From Spirodela intermedia (lineage: Eukaryota > Streptophyta > Magnoliopsida > Alismatales > Araceae), in assembly GCA_902729315.2 (NCBI GenBank), contig LR746271.1:1712501-1776500 (forward strand): DNA of 64,000 bases, in the 5' to 3' direction. This document shows, piece by piece, positions 11,527 to 21,399 of this stretch; positions within the stretch are counted from its first letter, which is position 1; the number at the start of each line of letters is the position of its first letter. Under the pieces are notes generated by a model that was given only the letters and a program-made list of their open reading frames with translations, had not been told where the DNA came from and ran no database searches. The translations under genes and the position numbers were made by a program.

Positions 11527-11802
11527 CTGTGAGTTTCGCCGGTGACTAGACTAGTTATCGTTATTCTTCCTAAAAATAGAAAATAAAATTCTTATGAACA
11601 ATTGCAATGCCCAAGAGTCTGGAGTACTTTAATGAGATAATGTTATGCTCGTTATTTCTGACATAAGAGAGAGAGAGAGAGAGAGAGTAACAGAGAGAGA
11701 GAGACAGACGGCGGCGGGTTTCCCCATGCAATCTATCTATCACAACGGTTCCATATCTTACATGAAAGACAATATACAATCCACTTTCCCTTAATCCCAA
11801 AT
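11513..11802 (-). repeat. 3' flank of NLR2, duplicated downstream of NLR3
   Basis: This segment, including a (GA)n tract at 11665-11705, is repeated almost identically at 13794-14091. It starts inside the receptor-kinase fragment ('ggcaagtattccatctg') and ends at the NLR stop region. Confidence 0.9.
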
Positions 11803-13792
11803 TCACTTCGGTATAATGTTGACTGAAGGTATGTGTTGGATTTTGGGCCAGTCTTCTCCCTCCTTTTCGCCTCTTGAACGGATTTCAGGGGACGTATTCC
11901 ACAAAACGAGCTCCTTCAATGCAGCCATCTGTTGCAACCCTTCCGGAAGCATCGCCAACTTTGTGCAGCCGTAGATCTCCAAGCTCCTCAGGCGGGGCAT
12001 GGCCCCGGCCTCAATTACCCACCTCTCTAACTTCTTCAGTGAATTAAGTACGAGGGACTCCAGTTTCGGGAACCCGCCGGGGGAGCAGATCATCTCGTTC
12101 CCTTCGTAGGACCAACGAAGACACAGATATGTAAGTTCAGGGAGCTTCTCGAGCGCCGCAATCGAGTCTTGACCCAGACTGGTCCCCCGTAGTGTGACTT
12201 TGGTGAGATTGGGGGGCCACTGGTCGCCGCCAGAACTTGATTGTTGTGGTGGCCTCCTCACTCTCCCTAGCAGCGATAAGACTTGAAGGGAAGAAAAGCT
12301 GGATGATGTTGTCCATAGAAACTCTGGGACGGACTCGCCTAGTAAGCACAACTTCTTCAGGTGTCGCAACTCCGGTAGCCAAGATGACAGCGCGGGATGA
12401 TGACAGTCTTTGATGCCTCTTATTTCCAGCTTCCGGAGACTGGTAAGGCTCCCTAGGCAGCTATCTATCCACCTCCCGGCCCGGACCTTCTTGAGCACCT
12501 GCAAGTTGCTTAGGCCTGCCACCAGCATCTCCGGCTCCACTTTCTCGGGAACGATGACTTGCCTTAAGGCTTCGATCTTCCAGAAACCTCTGGGCATCGT
12601 TCTGATCCGCGTCCCTTCTACGTCCAAGCACTGTAGATGACGAAGTTTCCCCACTGAAGACGGAAGACTCTCTATATCTGTATCTTTCAAGCCCAAGTAT
12701 CGAAGATGGATCAGGTCTCCAACTTGTTCTGGCAGTTCGAAGATTGGTGCCCTCTCCAGATCGACGACTCTCAGCAGTTTCAGATCTGGAAAAGGGGGGA
12801 AGGTTCTCTTTATATCAGATTCGGCATCGAATCCGAAGGACAGCAAGGTGCGCAGTCTTGGGGTGGACTTCGAGTCCCAGTACGACGCTTTATTCCCCTG
12901 AAGAGAAAGACGCCGCACGGACGAATCCAGTGGGGAGGCGCCTCCGTCGTCTCGGATCCGGTGACAGACGAGGAAGCCCACCTCCTTAGCCTTTGTAATG
13001 GTAAAATCGTGCAGCACATCATGGATCCGGCATCTTTCCTTAACTTCTCGCAATCCCCATTCGTCAACATCTCGCACAGGTATCACCATGGACCTCTGGA
13101 CGAGCTTTTCTAGGTAATCCCCTGCAGTTTCTTCCAGTGTTTCACCTTCTCTTTGCTCGACGAACCCCTCCGCGATCCATAATCTGATCAGCTTGTCGAC
13201 TTCAATCTCGAGGTCCTCTGGAAGAGAACTGAAATAAAGGAAACAACACTTTAGGTGACGGGGTAAGTCCTCGTAGCTCAGCGCCAGTATATCCAAGCAC
13301 ACTCGGCCTTCCTCCATGTTTTCCCAGACGAGTGTATCCGCGAGCCTCTTCCACGCCCAGACTGACGGATCTTTCGTGGACAGCAGACCGCCGAGCACCA
13401 CCAGAGCCAGAGGCAGGCCCTCGCATTTCCTCGCGATTTCTTTCCCCAAATTCCTCAGCGATTCTGAGCAGATTGCTTCGATATCCTCCTGATTCGGGAA
13501 CGCCTTCTTGGAGAGGAGCTCCCAGCTCTCCTCCTTGCTAAGTGGCCGCAACTCAAGGGGAGGGGTTGATGGATCCGCAGCTCGGGCGACTTTTTTGTCG
13601 CGGGTGGTGATGAGCACCCGGCTTCCGTTCTGGGCGTCTGGGAGATGCCGACTGAGGATTTTCCAGACCTCCTTGTCCCACACGTCATCCATGACGATCA
13701 AGTAGTTCTCCGCCTCCAAGGTTTCGTAAAGCTTCTCCTCACACTGGGCCCTCGTCATTTGCTCGAGTTTCTTTACTTTGAGTTTCGTAAGG
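11803..13792 (-). pseudogene. NLR2: NB-ARC-LRR gene lacking coiled coil and P-loop
   Basis: The frame is open from the NB-ARC segment TKLKVKKLEQM (near 13790) to a stop at 11803; the first internal Met is at 13758 (651 codons). It carries kinase-2 YLIVMDDVWD, RNBS-B GSRVLITTR, GLPLALVVLGG, RNBS-D CFLYFSSLPEDL, the MHD-like RIHDVLHDF and the full LRR region, with no internal stop. The coiled coil, MADA segment, P-loop and RNBS-A are missing. At about 13790-13795 the NLR codons stop and are replaced by the duplicated 3' flank of NLR3. Family knowledge says that without the P-loop it cannot bind nucleotide normally. If expressed from a neighbouring promoter it would make a truncated ARC-LRR protein, but 5' truncation by rearrangement is the simplest reading. 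Confidence 0.9.
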
Positions 13793-13793
13793 C

Positions 13794-14091
13794 AAGTATT
13801 CCATCTGTGAGTTTCGCCGGTGACTAGACTAGTTATCGTTATTCTTCCTAAAAATAGAAAATAAAATTCTTATGAACAATTGCAATGCCAAAGAGTATGG
13901 AGTACTTTAATGAGATAATGCTATGCTCGTTATTTCTGACATAAGCGAGAGAGAGAGAGAGAGAGAGTAACAGAGAGAGAGACGGACGGCGGCGGGTTTC
14001 CCCATGCAATCTATCTATCACAACGGTTCCATATCTTACATGAAAGACAATACACAATCCACTTGCCCTTAATCCCAAATTCACTCCGAAG
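13794..14091 (-). repeat. 3' flank of NLR3, second copy of 11513-11802
   Basis: It holds the same receptor-kinase start remnant, the same spacing and the same interrupted GA tract (13946-13980) as the NLR2 flank. It abuts the truncated 5' edge of NLR2, so it marks the unit junction. Confidence 0.9.
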
Positions 14092-16797
14092 TCATTCAAT
14101 GGTGATTGAAGGTATGTGTTGGATTTTGGGCCAGTCCTCTCCCTCCTTTTCAGCTCTTGAACAGATTTCAGCGGACATATACAACAAAACGAGCTCCTTC
14201 AATGCAGCCATCTGTTGCAACCCTTTCGGAAGCATCGCCAACTTCGTGCAGGAGATGATCTCCAACTTCCTCAGGCGGGGCATGGCCCCGGCCTCAATTA
14301 CCCACCTCTCTAACTCGTGCAGTCCATTAAGTACGAGGGACTCCAGTTTCGGGAACCCGCCGCGGGAGCAGATCATCTCGTTCCCTTCGTAGGACCAAGG
14401 ACCTAGAAGCAGATGTTTGAGTTCAGGGAGCTTCTCGAGCGCCGCAATCGAGTCTTGACCCAGACTGGTTTTCAATAGCCTGAGTCCGGTGAGATTGGGG
14501 GGCCACTGGTCGCTGCCAGAACTTGATTGTTGTGGTGGCCTCCTAACTTTCCCGGACAGCCATAAGACTTCAAGGGAAGGAAAGCTGGACGGTGTCGATA
14601 GACAATCTGGGATCGACTCGCCTCTCAATCCCAGCTTCTTCAGGCGTGGAAACTTCGGTAGCCAAGATGACAGCGCGGGGTGATGACAGTCTTTGATGCC
14701 TCTTATTTTCAGCTCCCGGAGACTGGTAAGGCTCCCTAGGCAGCTATCTATCCACCTCCCGGCCCGGACCTTCTTGAGCACCTGCAAGTTTCTTAATAAG
14801 CCTCCCTCCACCATCTCCGGCTCCACTTTGTCGGGAACGATGACCTGGCGTAAGGCCTCGATCTGCCAGAAACCTGTCGGCATCGTTGTGATTACCGTGT
14901 CCTCTGCGTCCAAGCACTGTAGATGACGAAGTTTCCCCACTGAAGATGGAAGACGCGTTATCTTTGTCCGGCTCATGCCCAAGTATCGAAGATGGATCAG
15001 GTCTCCAACCTGTTCTGACAGTTCGGCGATTCGTGTCCTCTCCAGATCGACGACTCTGAGCAGTTTCAGATCGTGAATGGGGAAGGCTCTATTTTTACCG
15101 AATTTGAGACGGGCTCCGAACGTCAGCAAGGTGCGCAGTCTTGGGGTGGACAGCGAGTCCCAGCACCACGCTTTTTCCCCCTGAAGAGAAAGCCGCCGCA
15201 CGGAGGAATCCAGTTGGGAGGCACCTCCGTCGTCTCGGATCCCGTGAGAGACGAGGAAGCCCACCTCCCTCGCCTCTGTAACGGTAAAATCGTGCAGCAC
15301 ATCATGGATCCGGCATCTTACCTTAACTTCTAGCAATCCCCATTCGTCAGCATCTCGCACAAGTATCACCATGCACCTCTGGACGAGCTCTTCCAGGTAA
15401 TCCTCCGCAGTTTCTTCCAGTGTTTCACCTACTCTTTGCTCGACGAACCCCTCCGCGATCCACAATCCAATCAGCTTGTCGACGTTAATCTTGAAGTCCT
15501 CTGGAAGAGAACTGAAATAAAGGAAACAACACTTTAGGTGACGGGGCAAGTCCTCGTAGCTCAGCGCCAGTATATCCAAGCACACTCGGCCATCTTTGCT
15601 GGTTTCCCACACGAGTGTCTCCGCGACCCTCCTCCACGCCCGGAGTGACGGACCTTTCGTCGACAGCAGACCCCCGAGCACCACCAGCGCCAGAGGCAGG
15701 CCCCCACATTTCCTCGCAATCTGTTTCCCGACATCCCTCAACGGTTCTGAACAGACTACTCCGATATCCTCCTGATTCGGGAACGCCTTCCTGGAGAGGA
15801 GCTCCCAGCTCTCCTCCTCGGTTAGAAATCCCAGCTTAAGGGGAGGGGTAGATGTATCCGCAGATCTGGCAACTTCGACGGACCGGGTGGTGATGAGCAC
15901 CCGGCTTCCGTTCTCGGTGTCTGGGAGATGCGGACTGAGGATTTTCCAAACGTCGGTGTCCCACACGTCATCCATGACGATCAAGTAGTTATCCGCCAGC
16001 AAGGTCTGGTAAAGCATTTCCTCGCGCTTGGGCCTCGTCATTTTCTCGAGTTCCCCTTCTCCGGTCTTCTTGACCTGCAGAAGAATCTCTAGAAGGAGAT
16101 CCTCAGCGGAATACTGCTGGGAGACATCGATCCAAACCGAGTGACTGAACCTGGATTTTGCTTCGTTGAAGACTCTCTTAGCAAGAGTGGTCTTCCCGAG
16201 GCCGCCCATCCCCACAATCGAGATCACCGACCTCTTCTTCCTGCTCCCGTCCAACAGATGTTCCAGGATTTTGTGCTTCTCCTCGTCCATGCCGAGAAGG
16301 TCAGGATCTGGGGCATGGAGAACGACCCGCCTTCGTTCCCGCACTGTCTTGTCGATCTGCCTCTCCGGCTCTCCGCCCAGATCTTGGATTCCGTAGGTGC
16401 TTCTTCGTCCATTGATTTCGTCGATTTTGGTCCGTATGGCCTCGATCTCGTCACCGAATTGGTGGAGAACAATGATGCCGTTGGGGGATGGAAGGCGGCA
16501 ACACAAAATGGTCCGGATGAAGCCCTTTCTCCTCCGTCGTCTCCCTTCGGCATTGAGGACGAAGAACTCGACGAGGTCCTCCGCCTGGTAAGCGAGTTCC
16601 CTCACATCCCTCACCCAGTTCTTCACGCTTTCGTCCCCCTTGCTCTTCACGTCGGCATCCTTCAGGAAGCACTCCATTGCCCGGAGCTCCCTCTTGAGCC
16701 ACTCCACCCGATCTTTCACCGAGTACAGGAAGACCGCTTCATTGATGAGGAGGTCGCCGACCCGTTGCACGACGTAGCCGAGAGCCGCGTCCGCCAT
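14092..16797 (-). CDS. NLR3: intact CC-NB-ARC-LRR disease resistance protein (RPP13/RPP8-like), 901 aa
   Basis: A single uninterrupted frame starts at MADAALGYVV and ends SITIE. Domains: MADA-like first helix and Rx-type coiled coil about 1-130, with AYQAEDLVEF (69-78) at the EDVID position; NB-ARC about 155-500 with P-loop GMGGLGKTT (196-204), kinase-2 YLIVMDDVWD (271-280, the Trp typical of CC-type NLRs), RNBS-B GSRVLITTR (297-305), GLPLAL (366-371), RNBS-D CCFLYFSSLPEDF (423-435), and IHD (497-499) in place of MHD; then about 10 irregular LRRs to the end. Length is normal for the family and no integrated domain is seen. Family role: intracellular immune receptor that exchanges ADP for ATP, oligomerises and triggers hypersensitive cell death. 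The ATG is the MADA Met, shared with NLR1. The effector recognised is unknown. Confidence 0.96.
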   Translation of the reverse strand: MADAALGYVVQRVGDLLINEAVFLYSVKDRVEWLKRELRAMECFLKDADVKSKGDESVKNWVRDVRELAYQAEDLVEFFVLNAEGRRRRRKGFIRTILCCRLPSPNGIIVLHQFGDEIEAIRTKIDEINGRRSTYGIQDLGGEPERQIDKTVRERRRVVLHAPDPDLLGMDEEKHKILEHLLDGSRKKRSVISIVGMGGLGKTTLAKRVFNEAKSRFSHSVWIDVSQQYSAEDLLLEILLQVKKTGEGELEKMTRPKREEMLYQTLLADNYLIVMDDVWDTDVWKILSPHLPDTENGSRVLITTRSVEVARSADTSTPPLKLGFLTEEESWELLSRKAFPNQEDIGVVCSEPLRDVGKQIARKCGGLPLALVVLGGLLSTKGPSLRAWRRVAETLVWETSKDGRVCLDILALSYEDLPRHLKCCFLYFSSLPEDFKINVDKLIGLWIAEGFVEQRVGETLEETAEDYLEELVQRCMVILVRDADEWGLLEVKVRCRIHDVLHDFTVTEAREVGFLVSHGIRDDGGASQLDSSVRRLSLQGEKAWCWDSLSTPRLRTLLTFGARLKFGKNRAFPIHDLKLLRVVDLERTRIAELSEQVGDLIHLRYLGMSRTKITRLPSSVGKLRHLQCLDAEDTVITTMPTGFWQIEALRQVIVPDKVEPEMVEGGLLRNLQVLKKVRAGRWIDSCLGSLTSLRELKIRGIKDCHHPALSSWLPKFPRLKKLGLRGESIPDCLSTPSSFPSLEVLWLSGKVRRPPQQSSSGSDQWPPNLTGLRLLKTSLGQDSIAALEKLPELKHLLLGPWSYEGNEMICSRGGFPKLESLVLNGLHELERWVIEAGAMPRLRKLEIISCTKLAMLPKGLQQMAALKELVLLYMSAEICSRAEKEGEDWPKIQHIPSITIE

Positions 16798-17330
16798 CCC
16801 TCTCCACCTTTCGCCTCCTCTCAGCCAGATTTGGAAATGCTTATCCGATCAGGCATTCTCACCTATGTTCCTGTGCTCGAGGGATAATATCTTCGTCGAC
16901 CGGGCTATTAATGTCAGAGCGAAGAACAATAAGAAAAATAAATATAGCTTGATGTTTTTTTGTGTTTATTAGGAAAAAAACGAACGGGTGAGTTAAGGCC
17001 AAAGTAGAAGATAAAACCCAAAAAATTTGATAAAACACGATTTTTCGTACCCACTAATTTAAGAAATAAATTCCAAGACACTGAAAACTGAATTGACTCG
17101 AGCAATTGGTGAGTGGGAAGTCGGTCATCGTTGATACATCTTGTCACCCACACGCGTGCCAAGAAATTGGTCAACAAGGTCAAACACTTCTTTTCAACGC
17201 CACCGTATCTTGACCATAACGAGAAACTAATAAAAAATAATTTCGTCAAGAGAGCTGGTTAACTGTCCCTATTAAATGCTCATACTTGCAGACTGTCGGC
17301 AATTATTGATGATTGAACCTTGACATGAGA
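16798..17330 (-). promoter_or_regulatory. 5' flank of NLR3 with W-box cluster
   Basis: It is conserved with the NLR1 and NLR4 flanks. A TATA-like 'ctatatttat' on the minus strand lies about 140-150 bp upstream of the ATG (near 16938-16947). W-box cores are at 17169-17174 and 17178-17183 (GGTCAA) and 17210-17215 (TTGACC). WRKY-responsive expression is typical of defence genes, but use of these sites is inferred. Confidence 0.5.
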
Positions 17331-18013
17331 GTGACTTTAAGTTTTTAATTTTTTTTTCAATTTCTACTGAAATCAAATTTTTGTGTAATGTTGACTAATT
17401 CACCTGAATGAAGTGATGGTCATATGTCATCATAAGGATTAGCTTATGACTATATTTTATTTCACAATAATTTCAAGGAATGTATCTAAAAACTTCAAAA
17501 AATCACGAAATTGAAAAAATGACACCCTCAATTGATCTGAAATCCCAAGCCTCACAACTGGGCCCACGTGTCTTTGACTCTCTCTCTTAGCATTCTTCAT
17601 GATTCAAGATTAAATCAAAAATTTCCATGAAGTTGTATAAAAACCCAATTTGTGTTGAATCTTAGAAAATGATAATTAGTAGATAATATCTTGTTTCTCT
17701 TCGCATCATAAAGAACGAAAATAAGAAACGATGATAATTGCCGACTAGAATTCAAATAGACGATGATAATTGACGCTGCTGTAAGTCAAACTCTGCTTTC
17801 GGATGTTCATGCTTCCAGTCGTCACTTGGAAGTGAAACTCTTTAAAAGGGATATCAAGTACTCGAGCAAAGCATGTAAATCATCCAAAGTATCAAATGTA
17901 CACAAACAAGGAAATTAGAAAAGAGTTAAAAGGTCGGCCAGATTTCTAAGCGAAGAGCATGCCCATAAGAGGCGGTCAAGAGCCTCTCAAGAGACTGGAA
18001 TCTCCACCATTTC
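17331..18013. other. Intergenic DNA, no gene seen
   Basis: AT-rich DNA between the NLR3 5' flank and the beta-5 fragment. No supportable ORF, RNA gene or repeat was found, apart from the continuing similarity of 17325-17480 to 54410-54620. Confidence 0.5.
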
Positions 18014-19153
18014 CTACTCCACTGGGCTTGGCACGACGGGATAGTACTTGTAATGCAGCTCCCCGACATCATCCCCAGAGAGCTTCTTCCATCCATCAGG
18101 CCCAACGTAATAAACTGAAGAACAAAGAATTTTAGGGAGCAGATATGATGCAAATTAATTAAGTTTCAAATTAAAAACTATACGGCATAATTATATTATA
18201 GCCACAGGAATTATCTTCTCTTTTTTTGTAATGTGGGACTTATCAGGGGTTTCCCTCAGTTTGCAAGGGAACTTCTTCAGGATTTTGCAACACATTTAGA
18301 AATCATCACAAAGGAAATAAATCATCGGCAGATAAAATCATCACGTGGTTTAGGTGTCTGCGTTATTCGGCAAGGAAGAGTGGATGGAGAATGAAGAAAC
18401 ATTACCGCTAGCAACTCCACCACTAGCTCCATCTCGGAATGTGGCATGATAGATGGCCCGTCGAGCCAATTCCGCAGCTTCTTCAATCGTCATGTCGTAG
18501 CGGTACCTAGCTCAAGCAGATAAATGCTTTATGGAATGCATATATTGATACATATAATCATATCAATGGAAAGGATAGTTAGAGACATACCCACTGTCCA
18601 ACACCCCATATGCGTACGGTGATCCTGATCCAACAGAAAACCTTTTACCTTTAAGCCTGCCTCCTTCGGCATCCGCGTAGTATAGACCAGGGCCCTGTAC
18701 GTTGTGGTGTAAATGATCAAATGGCCAGAAACAGAGGCAAGAAGGTGAAATGAGTTAAAGACCCTTCAACGATTATACCGTTTCATCCCATCCAGCAATC
18801 ATAGTTCCTATGGAAAGCCCCATTCCCCTGTAGGAATACAGAATATTGGCCAGCAGCTTTGAGGCACCTGTCACCGAAATTCTGCGCTTGTTTGCCAGTT
18901 CATGCAGACGACACTGAAAGGAATAGAGGAACAAAAAATAACGAAACTTAGAAACGTGTTGCATTATTCGAGGTCAGAATCAGCTTTACGTGAATAATTG
19001 TCATTCACTAAATGAACACTAGAAAAAAGGTGAGCAAAAAGTGTACCTTGATCCCCAGATTTCTGTGCCAAAATTGGCAATCTGCGGCCCCTCCAGCCAT
19101 TGTCCCAAGCATGTATGGATTGATCTCTATGATTTTCTTCACAGACTGAGAAG
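18014..19153 (-). pseudogene. Proteasome subunit beta type-5 C-terminal fragment (copy II), five intact exons
   Basis: Five exons read on the minus strand: 19153-19047 ([16 protein letters not shown]...NLGIK), 18913-18779 ([16 protein letters not shown]...AGWDET), 18694-18591 ([16 protein letters not shown]...GVLDSG), 18506-18406 (YRYDMTIEEAAELARR...GGVAS) and 18114-18014 (VYYVGPDGWKKLSGDD...PSPVE, stop). All introns have GT-AG borders, and phases join with no stop or frameshift over about 179 codons. This is the catalytic beta-5 subunit (chymotrypsin-like site) of the 20S proteasome. The 5' exons, with the propeptide, the nucleophilic Thr and the conserved active-site Lys, are absent from 19154-20070, so the piece cannot encode an active subunit. 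It may be a recent partial duplicate or part of a chimeric transcript. It lies between NLR3 and NLR5, as in other units. Confidence 0.88.
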
Positions 19154-19676
19154 CTAAAGATGGGAGAAAGAACTGTCATAAGCAGCAGTCTCAAGAAACA
19201 GTCACTTAAAAAAAAATACACGTCATTAAATGTTTGTTACAAAAATTAAACTCCATTCAAACAGAGCTAGAAATATAGGTTGATCCAGGCAGCTAGTCAG
19301 ACTTTCAGAGCCACGACTTTGACATCAAAATGTTATTAGTATGTTTTCCAACACTAATTCAGGAATAAAGCTAAAGTTCGTCATTCATAATATTGGGATA
19401 TCTCCAGTTGATTCTCAAATGATTGTATAAGCACATAAAAATATCACTAGCAAGCAATATAGGCTGATACGTAATTGACCTTGTGGCATATAATTTATTC
19501 TGGTTTCGAACATGACATGCATTGTATGCATGCCTATTTATTCACAACATTCTTATGAAGGTTGAACACTTATTTTGCTGCTGCTTGCACATAAGACTGC
19601 GTGCCATACATGCCAGGTACCATTTGATAAGCATCAAACATGCATTCTCTTTATACTAAGCAAAGACAAAAGTAGC
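19154..19676. repeat. Segmentally duplicated spacer
   Basis: Similar to 9030-9600 and 49350-49660 (shared words such as 'gcatcaaacatgcattctcttt'). No gene is seen, and no missing beta-5 5' exon is found here. Confidence 0.6.
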
Positions 19677-19750
19677 ACATGTAAGACTCCCAAAATAAAC
19701 GCACAAGAGCTATGCTGTATCATTCATACTTTAAAACCTCCATTTTAAAA

Positions 19751-19951
19751 GTAGTCAAAACCTTCCTGTTGAGAGAAACCTTTGGCTACTAGACGAGCTT
19801 TGCACCTATCAATGGTACCATTAGGTTTCTGTTTAATTTTATAGACCCATTTTCACCCAATAACATGAAGATTGGGTTGCCGGGGAATTAGAGACCAAGT
19901 ATTATTCTTAACTAGGACATGAAATTCTAATTGCATGATTTGTCTCCATTC
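19751..19951 (-). mobile_element. Ty1/copia reverse transcriptase fragment inside a duplicated host segment
   Basis: On the minus strand it encodes the start of a copia [48 protein letters not shown]. It matches 24110-24305 of the copia element at 21102-27523 in the opposite orientation. It has no LTR or other element part. Flanking host DNA is directly repeated on both sides (19677-19743 and 19971-20036, sharing 'acatgtaagactcccaaaat'). Confidence 0.8.
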
Positions 19952-20069
19952 ATGTAAGACTCCTAAAATAACATGTAAGACTCCCAAAATAAACGCACAA
20001 AAACTGTGCTGCATCATTCATACTGAAAAACCTCCATGCGGGTTTCCCCATGTCACTGTTAGTTGATGA

Positions 20070-21101
20070 GTGTGCAATGGTGATTGAAGGTATGTATGTG
20101 TTGGATCTTGGGCCAGTCCTCTCCTCCTTTTGAGCTCTCAAACAGATTTCAGGGGACATATCCAACAAAGCGAGGTCCTTCAAAGCAGCCATGTCTTGCA
20201 AACCATTCCGGAAGCATCGCCAACCTTCCGCAGTCGAAGACCTTCAAGCTCCTCAGGCGGGACATGGCCCCAGTCTCAGCTACCCATCACTCTAACTCGT
20301 ACAATGAGTTAACTACGAGGGACTCCAGTTACGGGAACCCGTTGCGGGAGCGGCTCATCTCGGTTCCTACGTAGGACCAAGGACCTAGATACAGATATCT
20401 AAGTTTAGGGAGGTTCTCGAGCGCCGCAATCGAGTCTTGACCCAGTCTGGTGTTGTGTAGTACGAGTTTGACGAGATAGGGGGCCCACTGGTGGCCGCCA
20501 GAACTTTGTCGCTGTGGTCTTGTCACTTCGCCATCCAACCTTGAGAGTCTGGGATGTCCATAGACAATCTGGGATGGACTCGGCGTCCGAGAACAACTTC
20601 TTCAGCCAAGGAAACTTCGGTAGCCAAGATGACAGCACGGCATGATGACAGCCTTTGATGCCTGTTATTTGCAGCTCGCAGAGACCGGTAAGGCTCCCTA
20701 GGCAGTTATATATCCAGCTCCCGACCCGGACGACCTTCAGCACTTCCAAGTTTCTTAAGCCTTCCTCAACCATATCTAGTTCCATGTCTTTGTCAACCAG
20801 GACCTGTCCTAAGGCCTCGATCTTTCAGACGCCTTTCGGCATCGGTCTGATCCGCGTCCCCTCAATGTCCAAGCATTGTAGATGACGAAGTTTCCCCACT
20901 GAAGACAGAAGACGCGTTATCTTTGTCCAGCTCAAGCCCAAGTATCGAAGATGGATCAGGTCTCCAACTTGTTTTGGCGGTATGGGGTACCCTCTCCAGA
21001 TCCACGACTCTAAACAGTTTCAGATGTAGAAAAGGGAAGGTCTATTTATGTCGGAATCGCGACGGAATCCGAAGGACAACAGGGTGAGCAGTCTTGGGGT
21101 G
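20070..21101 (-). pseudogene. NLR5, C-terminal (LRR) half
   Basis: Minus-strand sequence runs from about the 'STPRLRTLL' position of the NLR family (at the copia border, 21101) through the LRRs to the family C-terminus (IPSITI, near 20080). Several frameshifts break the frame, for example around 20540-20560, 20320 and 20200. Recognisable pieces are ELDMVEEGLRNLEVLK, SWIYNCLGSLTGL and GQDSIAALENLPKL. The N-terminal half lies at 28875-29802, beyond two copia elements. About 220 codons from the GLPL region to the start of the LRR are missing between the halves. Confidence 0.88.
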
Positions 21102-21377
21102 TGTTAAAGAAGATGCAGCCAATCAGAAGCCGTTCTTGAACGTAACCCCCTGTGACTAAATATAGTAATAGAGCTCAAGATAGAAAAGCCTACCCATTAC
21201 ACAATCGACACGCTTACACGTCACCTTGACACTTATAGCTCCAACGACTCAATTCGAGCCTATAAATGTAACCTAACTCTTATCGAATAAGGTTAATGGG
21301 TTCCCTTTTCTCTCTCATTCCGTTTCACTTTCTTCTCCAATCTCACACCTTCTCTCTAAGATTTTTATGAGCTTTCA
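21102..21377 (+). repeat. 5' LTR of copia A
   Basis: It begins TGTTAAAGAAGATG and ends GAGCTTTCA, and matches the 3' LTR at 27224. Relative to that copy it lacks a piece near its beginning. A TATA-like 'cctataaatg' precedes the pyrimidine-rich R region. Confidence 0.88.
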
Positions 21378-21389
21378 TGATATTAGAGT
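21378..21389 (+). promoter_or_regulatory. Primer-binding site of copia A (initiator tRNA-Met type)
   Basis: 'tgatattagagt' directly follows the LTR. It is a two-change version of the standard plant copia site TGGTATCAGAG(C). The reverse copy in element B (28534-28546) is closer to that standard. Confidence 0.8.
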
Positions 21390-21399
21390 CTACAGGCAC

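Noticed and set aside
16141-16887. 248-codon plus-strand open frame opposite NLR3, with similar ones opposite NLR1 and NLR4
   Set aside because: It is antisense to the conserved NB-ARC and coiled coil of a clear NLR. Its openness follows from codon bias of the sense gene, and it has no family pattern.
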